Shown piece after piece: positions 44,701 through 54,555 of a stretch of DNA of 64,000 nucleotides (position 1 is its first letter; every line of letters starts with the position of its first letter). Origin of the DNA: CAIKMD01 sp963803265 (lineage in GTDB: Bacteria > Pseudomonadota > Alphaproteobacteria > ATCC43930 > CGMCC-115725); NCBI GenBank assembly GCA_963803265.1, contig CAWDLZ010000011.1, positions 460,548 to 524,547 on the forward strand, in the 5' to 3' direction. Under the pieces are notes generated by a model that saw only the letters and a list, made by a program, of their open reading frames with translations, ran no database searches and had not been told where the DNA came from. Both the position numbers and the translations under genes were made by a program.

Positions 44701-45384
44701 TCAAGAATCGCGAACGACCCGCGCCAGCGTCAGCACATCGACCCGGGCGGCGCCGGCGCGCTTCAAGACGTGCGCGCAGGCCTCTGCGGTGGCCCCGGTG
44801 GTGAGCACGTCGTCGATCAGCACGACGCGTTTGGCCGAAAACTCTTGCGACCGCCGCACGGCGAACGCGCCGGCAACGTTGCGCCGCCGCGCGGCGGCGC
44901 TTTTCCTTCCCTGAGATGGAGTCCGCCGCGCTCGAATCAAATTACCGACTGAAACCGGCGGGCCGCCGGCGCCGCGGATGGATTGGGCCAGCACGGCCGC
45001 TTGATTATAGCGCCGGCCGAACAAACGGGTCCAATGGAGCGGCACCGGGACCTGAAGGTCGGCATCGGCGAGCAGCTCGGCGCCAGCCCGGCGCATCCAC
45101 TGGGCCAAGGCCGGCGCCAGGTGCAGCCGATCGCCGTGCTTCAACGCCAGCACGAGGTGACGGCTCGAATCGTCGTAGCGTAGAACGGCGCGGGCGCGAT
45201 CGAAGCGCGGCGGCGCGGCCAGGCATGCGCCGCACAGCCCGCCCGGACCGACATCGAAATCGAAGGGATAGCCACAACAGGCGCAGCAGGGTGCCGTGAG
45301 AAAGGTGATGCCCCTCCAGCACGTGACGCACAGGGTGCCGGCCGCCGCGACCACGCCGCCGCAGGCGAGACAGCGCGGCGGCAA
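44701..45384 (-). CDS. comF: ComF family phosphoribosyltransferase-like protein
   Basis: A 227-aa ComF protein. The N-terminal zinc knuckles are RCLACGG, CVTCWRG, CCACCGYPF and CGACLA; the PRTase loop is VVLIDDVLTTGATAEAC near residue 190, preceded by RRYNQAAVLAQ. ComF is needed for DNA uptake in competent bacteria; in alphaproteobacteria its role is less clear. The start is TTG at 45384; no ATG or GTG occurs before the upstream stop, so either TTG is used or the N-terminus is shifted by an error. Confidence 0.85.
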   Translation of the reverse strand: MPPRCLACGGVVAAAGTLCVTCWRGITFLTAPCCACCGYPFDFDVGPGGLCGACLAAPPRFDRARAVLRYDDSSRHLVLALKHGDRLHLAPALAQWMRRAGAELLADADLQVPVPLHWTRLFGRRYNQAAVLAQSIRGAGGPPVSVGNLIRARRTPSQGRKSAAARRRNVAGAFAVRRSQEFSAKRVVLIDDVLTTGATAEACAHVLKRAGAARVDVLTLARVVRDS

Positions 45385-45507
45385 GAGTAAATCGAGCGAC
45401 GCCCGTGCAGACTCGGCGTAAGATTGGGGACGGGGCCAGGATCAACATCGCGGAATTGTCATCCGGGACGGGTGACGGAGCAAGCGCCGCGTGCGATAAC
45501 GCCGGGG

Positions 45508-46407
45508 ATGGTGAGCCCGCATTCACTCCCCGAGCCTGGCATCGCGGTCTTCGACCAACGCGCCCTTCGTCAGCACCGGACGCGGGCCGTAGCGGCGGGG
45601 CTCCACGCGGATTTCCTCTTTGCCGAGGGAGCCGAGCTTCTGGTTAACCGGCTGGACGACGTCAACCGTCGTTTTCCGCGCGCGCTCGATCTCGGGTGCC
45701 GCGACGGGATTCTTGCGCGGCATCTCGGCGAGCGGGGCGGCATCGAGCATCTGGTCACTGCGGATGGGACGGCGGCCTTTGCGCCGCAGGTGGTGGCGGA
45801 AGCCGAGGCGCTGCCCTTCGCGCCGCGCGCCTTCGATCTCGTTTTGAGCAACCTCGCCCTGCACTGGACCAACGACCTGCCGGGCACCCTGCTGCAGTTG
45901 CGACACGTGCTCAAGCCCGATGGCCTCCTGCTGGCGTCGCTTTTCGCCGGGGAGACCTTGCGCGAGCTTCGCCTCTCGCTCATCGCAGCCGAAAGTGAAA
46001 TCGAGGGTGGCGCGAGCCCGCGGGTCTCGCCCTTTGCCGATCCACGCGATCTCGCCGGGTTGTTGCAGCGCGCCGGGTTCGCATTGCCCGTCGTTGACAG
46101 CGACCGTATCGAGGCCAGCTATGGCGATGCGCTGGCGCTGATGCGCGATCTGCGGTGGATGGGGGAGAGCAACGCGGGCGCGTTGCGCGGGCGCAGTTTC
46201 ACGCGCCGCGCCACGCTCTATCGCGCAGCGGCGATCTATGCCGCGCGCTTCGCCCGCGCCGATGGCCGCATTCTCGCCCGCTTCGAGATCGCAACCTTGA
46301 CCGCTTGGGCGCCGGCCGACAGCCAGGCCCGGCCGTTGCGGCCAGGCAGCGCAACGGCGCGATTGGCCGACGCGCTCGGCACCGAGGAGGCACAAGAGCG
46401 GCGATAA
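45508..46407 (+). CDS. SAM-dependent methyltransferase (BioC/NDUFAF5-like)
   Basis: A 299-aa class I methyltransferase: RALDLGCRDGILARHL is SAM motif I, AEALPFAPRAFDLVLSNLALHWTNDL motif III/post-I, and VLKPDGLLLASLFAGETL the later strand. This is the pattern of the alphaproteobacterial NDUFAF5-like proteins, related to BioC. It is divergent from comF. The ATG at 45508 (then GTG) gives PEPGIAVFDQRALRQHR at the N-terminus, as in relatives; the frame runs further upstream to 45424 without family likeness. Confidence 0.88.
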   Translation: MVSPHSLPEPGIAVFDQRALRQHRTRAVAAGLHADFLFAEGAELLVNRLDDVNRRFPRALDLGCRDGILARHLGERGGIEHLVTADGTAAFAPQVVAEAEALPFAPRAFDLVLSNLALHWTNDLPGTLLQLRHVLKPDGLLLASLFAGETLRELRLSLIAAESEIEGGASPRVSPFADPRDLAGLLQRAGFALPVVDSDRIEASYGDALALMRDLRWMGESNAGALRGRSFTRRATLYRAAAIYAARFARADGRILARFEIATLTAWAPADSQARPLRPGSATARLADALGTEEAQERR

Positions 46408-46416
46408 GCCAGCGCC

Positions 46417-46841
46417 TTAAAGCAGCTTTCGCAGCATGGCAACCAATGGCTCGTCGGCCGCCGGCATGGGATAGGCGCTCATCGCCGCGGGCGCGACCCA
46501 GGCGAGAGCTCTGACCCTCCAGCGCCGCCGGCGCACCCCGCCAAATCCGGCAGAGATAAAGCAGCAGAAGGATGTGGAAGCGATCGTAGCGGTGCGACGC
46601 GAAGCCGAGAGGGTGCAGATCGGCGGGCGCGACCTCGAGCCCGAGCTCCTCGTTGAGCTCGCGAGCGAGCGCGGCTTCGGGCGCTTTCGCCGTCGTCGAT
46701 CTTGCCCCCGGGAAATTCCCATAGGCCGGCCATCGCCTTGCCAAGGGGCCGCTGCTGCAGCAAGACCTTGCCGTCGCCATCGGCGAGGGCCGCGCAGACG
46801 ATCGGGACGATGGCGAGCCCCTCAGCTCCGGTAGCTGCCAT
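46417..46841 (-). CDS. mutT: MutT-type NUDIX hydrolase (two frameshifts)
   Basis: About 141 aa when corrected. Nudix box: GGKIDDGES then PEAALARELNEELGLEV; the N-terminus AIVPIVCAALADGDGKVLLQQRP is that of 8-oxo-dGTP diphosphatases, which clean oxidised nucleotides. Frames switch at about 46680-46687 (inside the Nudix box) and 46503-46512. Both fit one-base insertions. The start ATG at 46841 overlaps the argJ end by 20 bp; argJ-mutT order is known in alphaproteobacteria. Confidence 0.85.
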
Positions 46842-48056
46842 TGATGTCGATGTAGCGATGGGTAAGATCGCACGTCCAAATCTCGGCGCGGCCAACGCCA
46901 ATACCGAGATCGACCTCGATCAGGATGTCGCGCCCCGCCATGTACCGGGCGACCGGCGCTTCGTCATAGCCCGCGACCCGGCTGCCCTTTTCGGCGATGG
47001 TGACGCCGCCCACCGCGATCGCGAGCCGGTCGCGGTCGGCCTTCTCGCCGGCCTTGCCGACGGCCATGACGATGCGGCCCCAATTGGCGTCGCTCGCCGC
47101 GAGCGCGGTCTTCACCAGCGGCGAATTGCCAATGGCAAGCCCGATGCGACGCGCCGCCCGCGACGAGGCCGCGCCGGTGACGCGGACGGTCACGAATTTC
47201 TCCGCGCCCTCGCCGTCGCGCACGATCTGTTGCGCCAGATCGATAAGCAGCGCATCGAGCGCGCGGCGAAAATCCTTGAGGCGCCGATCGCCGGGCGCGG
47301 CAACGCGTTTGTGCTTGGCCTTGGCCGTCGCGCACAACAACACCGTGTCGCTGGTCGAGGTATCGCCGTCCACGGTGATCGAATTGAACGAGCGCTCGAC
47401 GCCCGACTTCAACAGCGCTTGCAGGACGGACGCCGGCAGCGCCGCGTCGGTAAAGACATAGGCGAGCATCGTTGCCATGTCGGGGGCGATCATGCCTGAG
47501 CCCTTGGCGAAACCGTTGAGCGTGACAGCAGCGCCGTCGATCGCGGCGGCGCGCGTCGCGAGCTTCGGGAAGGTGTCGGTGGTCATGATCGCGCGCGCCG
47601 CGTCGCTCCAGGATGTGGGCGAAGCGGCGGCCAGAGCGCCAGGCAACGCGGCGACGAGCTTATCGACCGGCAGGGTCTCGCCGATCACGCCGGTGGACGA
47701 GATGTAGACCTCGCTGGGCGCGCAGCCGACGAGCTCGCGCGGTTTCCTTCGCGGTCGCTTCGACGACGCTCTTGCCGTTGCGGCCGGTGAAGACATTGGC
47801 GACGCCGGAGTTGACGACGATCGCCCGCGCCTTGCCGCGGGGCAGAACTCGCGCGGCACCAATCCACGGGCGCGCCCGGCATGAGCGAGCGGGTGAAGAC
47901 GCCGGCGATCGTCGTGGCCGGGTCCAGAACGGCCACCATCAGATCGCTCCGCCCCTTGTAACGGATGCCGCAATGGGCGGTGCCAAGCTTAACGCCGGCA
48001 ATCGGCGGCAGCTCGGGACTTCGCTCTGGCGCGAGCGGCGAGACGGTTTCGGGCAT
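46822..48056 (-). CDS. argJ: Bifunctional ornithine acetyltransferase/N-acetylglutamate synthase ArgJ (two frameshifts)
   Basis: About 411 aa when corrected. N-terminal: IAGVKLGTAHCGIRYKGRSDLM; alpha-chain end and autocleavage site in KGSGMIAPDMATML (cleavage before Thr); oxyanion Thr-Gly in SSTGVIGE; C-terminal TCDLTHRYIDINGSYRS. It makes N-acetylglutamate and releases ornithine in the cyclic arginine pathway. Frames switch at about 47845-47853 and 47735-47741; both fit one-base insertions. It follows the parvulin gene on the same strand. Confidence 0.92.
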
Positions 48057-48079
48057 GGCGGCCGGATAGGCGGAGCGAA

Positions 48080-49087
48080 CTAGTGTTGCATCTGATCGGG
48101 TGCCGTCCCCGGCGCGAGCGTCGGCGCGCCGACCGCGCCCGGCTGGCCCGGAGCAGCAGGCTCGGCCCCGGCGCTGGAGCCTGGGCCGGGGCCGCTGCGC
48201 TCGCCGGCGCTGCCGCAGCGGCAGCCGGCGGCGGCGCGAAGGCGTCGGCTTGCCCTGCGGATCGAACAGCTCGATCTTGCCATGGCTGCGCAGCTCCTGG
48301 AGCTTCGCCGCGGCGATCTGCTGCGTCATCTGTTGCGCGATCTGGGGCGCGATCTGCTCGTAGGTTCCGGCTTGCCCGGACGCCGGTCCTCGACCTTGAT
48401 GACGTGCCAGCCGAATTGGGTATGGACTGGGGTCTGGGTGAACTCACCCTTTTTCAGCGCGAACGCGGCATCGGCGAATTCCGGCACCATGTCCTGCTTG
48501 GTAAAATATCCGAGATCGCCGCCCGTGGCCTTGCCCGAAGGATCGGTGGTCTTGTCCTTGGCGAGAGTGGCGAAGTCAGCGCCGGCTTTCAGCTGCGCGA
48601 TGATGTCCTTGGCCTCCTGCTCGGTGGGCACGAGGATATGCCGGGCGCTGATCTCCTCTTGTTGCGGCGCTTCCTTGGCGTATCGATCGTAAAGCTCGTG
48701 CAACTTCGCCTCGGTGATCTGGACACGCGCGAGCGAGGCGACATAGGCGTCGGCGATGATCTCGTTCTCGGCGCCGGCGATCTGCTCCTTGACGGCGGGA
48801 AGGGCGTCAATTTTGGCCTTGCGGCCGGCCTGCGCCAGCAACACGCCATTCACCATGCTGGTCAAAAGCTCGGGATAGAGCTGCTGCATCGGGGTCTTCT
48901 GGACGTTCGCCGGCGCCGCGCGCAGCGCCAGCTCGAGGTCCGAGCGATGCAGCACCTGGCCGTTGATCCGCGCAACCACCGGATCGTCGCCGGCAGGGTT
49001 GGCGGCCGGGGTCTTTTCCTGCGCGTAAGCGGGAAAGGCGAGGATGATGGCAAGCGGAACAGCAAGGAATGCGCGGCACAGCATCAC
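48080..49087 (-). CDS. Periplasmic parvulin-type peptidyl-prolyl isomerase (three frameshifts)
   Basis: About 336 aa when corrected. Signal peptide MMLCRAFLAVPLAIILAFPAYAQ; SurA-like N-domain (VLLAQAGRKAKID); parvulin domain ISARHILVPTEQEAKDII...GGDLGYFTKQDMVPEFADAAF...FGWHVIKVEDRRP. After that, frames switch at about 48368, 48245 and 48165; the corrected end is an Ala/Pro-rich tail ending in PDQMQH. It assists folding of exported proteins; its divergent neighbour is secA. Confidence 0.88.
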
Positions 49088-49237
49088 GAACGATCCTTTC
49101 GATCGACCCTGGGGAGACGTCGGACGGCGTTCAACACCCTGGCCGGGCCCGGGGCGCCTTTAAGCACAAAGAAAGCGCCGGAACAAGCGTTGAAACTACG
49201 GAGAAATCGATCTAAATGCTTAAATAAGTGCAATGAA

Positions 49238-49266
49238 TTGACACTTAGCCGCGATCTCCCTATGTC
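49238..49266 (+). promoter_or_regulatory. Probable secA promoter (sigma70 type)
   Basis: TTGACA (49238-49243) exactly matches the -35 consensus; after a 17-base spacer comes TATGTC (49261-49266) as -10. The secA ATG is 38 bp further. It lies in the 216-bp divergent gap with the parvulin gene. Confidence 0.6.
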
Positions 49267-49303
49267 TCATCTGTCCCCGTCTGCTCCTTTTCCCGAGGCA
49301 TGG

Positions 49304-52019
49304 ATGATCGGCGCCCTCGCTCGGCGACTGTTCGGTTCCGCGAACGATCGATACGTCAAGAGCCTTGCGCCGCTCGATCGAGGAGATCAACGACGCTGGA
49401 GCCCGAGCGTCGTGCCGCTGTCGGATGCGGCGCTGCGCGACCGCACCGCGGCAATTCAGGGCAGCGCCTCGCCGAGGGCGAGATCGCTCGACGACTTGCT
49501 GGTCGAGGCCTTCGCCACGGTACGCGAGGCGGCCAAGCGCTACGCTCGGGCAACGCCATTTCGACGTGCAGTTGATGGGCGGCATCGTGCTGCATCGCGG
49601 CATGATCGCGGAAATGAAGACCGGCGAGGGTAAGACCTTGGTCGCGACGCTGCCGGTCTATCTCAACGCGCTCGCCGGCAAGGGCGTCCATGTCGTCACC
49701 GTCAACGATTACCTCGCCAAGCGCGACAGCGAATGGATGGGCCAGATCTACGGCTTTCTCGGCCTCGCCGTCGGCTGCATCGTCCACGGGCTCGACGATA
49801 CCGAGCGCGCGTCAGCAGTACGCCGCCGACGTGACCTACGGAACCAATAACGAGTTCGGATTCGACTATCTGCGCGACAACATGAAGTTCCGGCTCGAGC
49901 ATATGGTGCAGCGGCCGTTCCACTACGCCATCGTCGACGAAGTCGATTCCATCCTGATCGACGAGGCGCGCACGCCGCTCATCATTTCCGGCGCCGTCGG
50001 AAGATTCGTCGGAGCTCTATCGCGAGGCCGACAAGCTCGTCCCGGCGCTCTTGCCGAGGACTTCGAGAAGGACGAAAAGCAGCGCACCGTGACGCTGACC
50101 GAATCCGGCGTCGAGAAGATGGAGGCGCTGCTTGCGCGAATCCGGGCTGCTCAAGTCCGGCACGCTCTACGACATCCACAACGTCGCGCTCGTGCACCAC
50201 GTCAATCAGGCGCTGCGCGCGCACAAGCTGTTCGCGCGCGACACCGACTACATCGTGCAAGCGACGACAAGGTCATCATCATCGACGAGTTCACCGGCCG
50301 CATGATGGAAGGACGGCGCTATTCGGAAGGCCTCCACCAGGCGCTCGAGGCCAAGGAGGGCGTCACGATCCAGAACGAGAACCAGACCCTCGCCTCGATC
50401 ACCTTCCAGAATTACTTCCGGCTCTATTCCCAAGCTTGCCGGTATGACCGGCACGGCGATGACCGAGGCGACCGAGTTCTCCGACATCTACAAGCTCGAC
50501 GTCATCGAGATGCCGACCAACGAGCCCTGCATCCGCAAGGACAACGACGACGAGGTCTACCGCACAGCGCGCGAAAAGTACGACGCGATCTTGGAGCAGG
50601 TCACTCGAATGCCGCGCGCGCAAGCAGCCGGTGCTGGTCGGCACCGTCAGCATCGAGAAGTCCGAAGCGCTGGCCGAGCTGTTCAAGAAGAAGAATATCC
50701 CGCACCACGTATTGAACGCGCGCTATCACGAGCAGGAAGCCTTCATCATCGCCCAGGCCGGACGGCCCGGTGCGGTCACGATCGCCACCAACATGGCGGG
50801 CCGCGGCACCGATATTCAGCTTGGCGGCAATCTCGACATGCGATTGAAGCAGGAGATCGCGTCGCTGGGCGATCCCGCGCTGCACGAGGCCCGCATGGAC
50901 GCGATTCGCGCCGAGATCGCGGCGGCGCATGAAGAAGTGGTCAGGGCCGGCGGGCTCTTCGTCATCGGCAGCGAGCGGCACGAGAGCCGCCGCATCGACA
51001 ACCAATTGCGCGGCCGTTCGGGCCGGCAGGGCGATCCCGGCGGGTCGAAATTCTTCGTTTCGCTCGAAGACGATTTGATGCGCATCTTCGGCTCCGAGCG
51101 CATGGACGGGATGTTGCAAAAACTCGGCCTCAAGGAAGGCGAGGCCATCATTCATCCCTGGATCAACAAGGCGCTCGAGAAGGCGCAGCAAAAAGTCGAG
51201 GCGCGCAACTACGAAATTCGCAAGCACCTTTTGCGCTTCGACGACGTGATGAACGACCAGCGCAAAGTGGTCTATCAGCAGCGTCGCGAGATCATGTCTA
51301 TGCCCGACGTCGCGACGACGATCACCGACATGCGGCACGAGACTATCGAGCGGCTGATCGAGCGCTTCCTGCCCCACAACACGCTGCCCGACCAGTGGGA
51401 CACGACGACCCTTCACACCGAATGCATTCGGCTGCTCAATCTCGACCTGCCGCTCGCCGACTGGGCAAAAGAGGAAGGCATCGGCGAGGACGAGATCCGC
51501 GAGCGGCTGGTGCAGGCCGCCGACACGAAGATGGCGCAGAAGGCCGCGAATTACGGCGCCGACGTCATGCGCATGGCCGAACGCAGCCTGCTGCTGCAGA
51601 TCCTCGACCAGGCTTGGAAAGACCACCTGCTATCGCTCGACCATCTCCGCCAGGGGATCAACCTTCGCGCCTATGCTCAGCGCGACCCGTTGAACGAGTA
51701 CAAGCACGAAGCCTTTATCTTGTTCCAGGAGATGCTGACCAATCTGCGCGAGGCGGTGACCAACGTGCTGTGCCATGTCGAGCTGAGGGTACAGCGTCCG
51801 GAAGAGCTGGCGCCGGCGCTGGAACCGCCGCCGCCGCGCCGCATGGTCGAGAGCCGCGAGGACCTGGCCTTGGTCGGAGCCGCACCATCGGGCGACGCGA
51901 TGGCCGGGGCCGCAAACGGGGGTGCCGCACCGGCCTCGCCTTGGGCGCGCACGCCGCGGAACGCACCGTGCCCCTGCGGCTCGGGCAAGAAGTACAAGCA
52001 CTGCCACGGGCGGGTATAG
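49304..52019 (+). CDS. secA: Preprotein translocase ATPase SecA (many frameshifts)
   Basis: About 900 aa when corrected. Motor of the SecYEG export channel. All landmarks are present in order: MIGALARRLFGSANDR start, KTGEGKTLVATLP (Walker A), YAADVTYGTNNEFGFDYLRDN, DEVDSILIDEARTPLIISG, NQTLASITFQNYFRLY, GRGTDIQLGGN, RRIDNQLRGRSGRQGDPG and the zinc-binding CPCGSGKKYKHCHG tail. GAGG is 6 nt before the ATG. At least 13 frame changes occur between 49374 and 50620, none after, mostly one-base insertions. SecA is essential, so these are almost surely consensus errors. Confidence 0.93.
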
Positions 52020-52252
52020 TTTTTTTGCCCGCTGCTCCACCGGCGCGGCTGGTTGGCACGCCTCATTCGCGAATTACAAAGATTTAATGTGCGCGAAGGC
52101 GAACCGTAACCTCGCTTGCCTCATGTTGATCAGATGCGTGGGCGCACGAGAATCCGAACTCTGCGCGGCGATACACCCCGAACCCCAAGAGGCCTAAACC
52201 ATGTTCCTGCAACCCAATTTCCCGGCCGAGATCCCGGTCGCGAGGCACGCCG

Positions 52253-53831
52253 GTGAAGCGGCTGCGCTTTGCGACCTTCGCGGCGACCGTCGCGCTCGCT
52301 CTTGCCATCAGCCCGCTCGCCCAAGCGGCGGATTTGGACGCAGCCGCCTCGCCTCTCGCGATGGCGCTGCCGAGCTTTGCGCCCCTCGTGAAAAAGGTGA
52401 TGCCGGCCGTCGTCAATATCTCGGCCACGCTGAAAGCCGACGCAGCGGTGAGCGACGAGCAGGACAGCGATCAGGATCAGGATCAGGATCAGGATCAGGA
52501 TCAAAGGCCGGGCCTGGGCGGTCCGAACTCCGGGCCCAATCAAGGCTTCCCGAATTCGCCCTTCGACGAGCTGCTGCGCCGCTTCTTCGAGCAGCAGGGC
52601 CGTCCGATGCCGCGCGAGCCACGCCGAGCAGGGCGTGGCCCTAGGCTCGGGATTCATCATCGATCCCAGCGGCTATGTCGTGACCAACAACCACGTAGTC
52701 GAGAACGCCGACAAGGTGACGGTGATCTTCCAGGACGACAGCCGCCATCCGGCCAAGATCGTCGGCCGCGACGCCAAGACCGATCTCGCTCTCTTGAAGA
52801 TCGATGCGCCGAAGCCGCTGCCCTATTTGACCTGGGGCGACAGCAACGCCGAGAATGTCGGCGACTGGGTGCTCGCGGTCGGCAACCCGTTCGGCCTCGG
52901 GGGCTCGGTCAGCCCCGGCTTCATCTCGGCGCGCGGCCGCGATATTCATGCCGGCCCCTATGACGATTTCCTTCAGATCGACGCGTCGATCAATCGCGGC
53001 AATTCCGGCGGCCCGACCTTCAACCTCAACGGTCAAGTGGTCGGCATCAACACCGCGATCTATTCGCCCAATGGCGGCTCGGTCGGCATCGGTTTCGCCA
53101 TTCCGTCGAATCTGGCCAAGCCGGTCATCGACCAAATCCGCGAGCATGGCAAGGTCGACCGCGGCTGGCTCGGCGTGCAAATCCAGCAGGTCACGCCCGA
53201 TATCGCCAAGAGCCTCGGCCTGCCCAAGGACGAAGGCGCCCTTGTCGCCGACGTGACCGCGGGAAGCCCGGCCGCCAATGCCGGCTTTCAGCAGGGCGAC
53301 GTGATCCTCGACTTCGACGGTCACGAGATCGACAAGGTGCGCGATCTGCCCCTGATCGTCGCCGAGACCCCGGTCGGCCAGACCGCGCAGATCAAGGTGT
53401 GGCGCAAGAACGCCGAAACGACGCTCGCCACGACGATCGCTGCCATGCCCGACAACCCGCAAGTCGCGTCGAATGAGGGCGGCACTAACGGCAACGCCGG
53501 CGGCAACGCCGTCCAGTCGAGCCGCGCGCTCGGGCTGAGGCTCGCGCCGCTTTCCAAAGAGTGGCGCCAGCGCCTCCATCTCGGCGCGAACGTCAAAGGC
53601 GTGGTCGTGACCGACGTGGCCGATGACAGCCCTCTGGCCGAGCTTGGCTTGCGGCAGGGCGATGTGATCGAGTCCGTCAATCAGCATGCGGCGACCGGTC
53701 CGAAAGAGGTCGCCGACCAACTGCTCGATGCGAAGAACGCCAAAGGCAGCCAGCAGGTGCTGATCCTGCTCAACCGGGACGGCGTCAACCAGTACGTCGC
53801 CTTGTCGCTCAACAGCGACGACAACGGCTGA
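52253..53831 (+). CDS. DegP/HtrA-type periplasmic serine protease (one frameshift)
   Basis: About 526 aa when corrected. Signal peptide ends at LAQAAD (about residue 26). Protease triad: His in VVTNNHVV, Asp in AKTDLALLKI, Ser in NRGNSGGPTFN; two PDZ domains follow (GWLGVQIQQV.. and GVVVTDVADDSPLAELG..). It degrades misfolded envelope proteins. The LA loop region contains six DQ repeats (52469-52504). The frame changes at about 52619-52625 between PRR and EQGVALGSG. GAGG precedes the GTG start at 52253. The RR gene follows. Confidence 0.92.
52469..52504 (+). repeat. Hexanucleotide microsatellite encoding Asp-Gln repeats
   Basis: Six tandem GATCAG units (the last GATCAA) encode DQ x6 in the N-terminal loop of the HtrA-type protease. 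Change in copy number keeps the frame and would only alter loop length. Confidence 0.8.
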
Positions 53832-53842
53832 TCGCGTAAGGA

Positions 53843-53867
53843 GGCCGGCGCCGAGACGGCGTCGGCC
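53843..53867 (+). terminator. Strong hairpin after htrA, possible terminator
   Basis: An 11-bp stem, GGCCGGCGCCG with CGGCGTCGGCC (one G-T wobble), loop AGA, followed by GCTTCGCTTCTTT. The T-tract is interrupted, and the RR gene starts 25 bp later, so it may only attenuate. Confidence 0.4.
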
Positions 53868-53892
53868 GCTTCGCTTCTTTGGCGGTAATGCG

Positions 53893-54555
53893 ATGCGCAT
53901 CCTGGTGATCGAGGACGATAGAGAGGCTGCCGCTTATCTCGTCAAGGGATTGAGCGAGAGCGGGCACCGCGTCGAGTTGGCCGAGCATGGCCGAGCCGGT
54001 CTCGAGGTGGCGCGGCGCGATAGTTTTGACGCGATGATCGTCGATCGCATGCTGCCCGGGATCGACGGGCTTTCGATCGTGGCCTCGTTGCGCGCGGCCA
54101 AGAATCAGACCCCGGTGCTCGTCTTGAGCGCGCTCGGCGATGTCGACGAGCGCGTTAAGGGATTACGCGCCGGGTGCGACGATTATCTCGGCAAGCCCTT
54201 TGCCTTCTCCGAGCTGCTGGCGCGGCTTGAGGCGCTGACCCGCCGCTCGAGCGCCGAAACCCGCCTCCAGGTCGCCGATCTCGAGATGGATCTGCTCGCT
54301 CGCACCGTGACGCGCGCCGGCCAGGCGATCGAGCTGCTGCCGCGCGAGTTCCGCCTGCTCGAATATCTCATGCGCAACGCGGACCACATCGTCACGCGCA
54401 CGATGCTCTTGGAAAAGGTCTGGGACCACCATTTCGATCCGCAGACCAACGTCATCGACGTGCATGTCAGCCGGCTCAGGCAGAAGATCGACAAGGGCTT
54501 CGACCGCGCGCTCCTGCACACCGTGCGCGGCGCCGGCTATAGCCTGAAGCCTTAA
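53893..54555 (+). CDS. OmpR-family response regulator (no adjacent kinase)
   Basis: A 220-aa two-domain regulator. Receiver: acidic pair Asp8/Asp9, phosphoacceptor Asp51 (MIVDRMLPG), Lys101 (LGKPFAF). The winged-helix domain has IELLPREFRLLEYLMRN and TNVIDVHVSRLRQKID. It resembles regulators encoded after htrA genes and followed by a kinase, but here the next gene is the convergent accA, overlapping by 4 bp at the stops. Thus no partner kinase is in the window. Confidence 0.93.
   Translation: MRILVIEDDREAAAYLVKGLSESGHRVELAEHGRAGLEVARRDSFDAMIVDRMLPGIDGLSIVASLRAAKNQTPVLVLSALGDVDERVKGLRAGCDDYLGKPFAFSELLARLEALTRRSSAETRLQVADLEMDLLARTVTRAGQAIELLPREFRLLEYLMRNADHIVTRTMLLEKVWDHHFDPQTNVIDVHVSRLRQKIDKGFDRALLHTVRGAGYSLKP

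Noticed and set aside
49304..50620. secA as a decayed pseudogene or as a case of programmed frameshifting
   Set aside because: Protein-level conservation is intact on both sides of every shift, the gene is essential, and the sites have no common slippery sequence; sequencing error explains it better.
46417..50620. Frameshifts caused by loss of GC dinucleotides at GCGC sites
   Set aside because: Many sites can be repaired by adding GC, but family length conservation at most secA, aroB and kinase sites favours removing a single inserted base.
52469..52504. GATCAG repeat as a CRISPR or phase-variation tract
   Set aside because: No spacers, and the unit is six bases inside a coding frame, so copy changes do not switch the frame.
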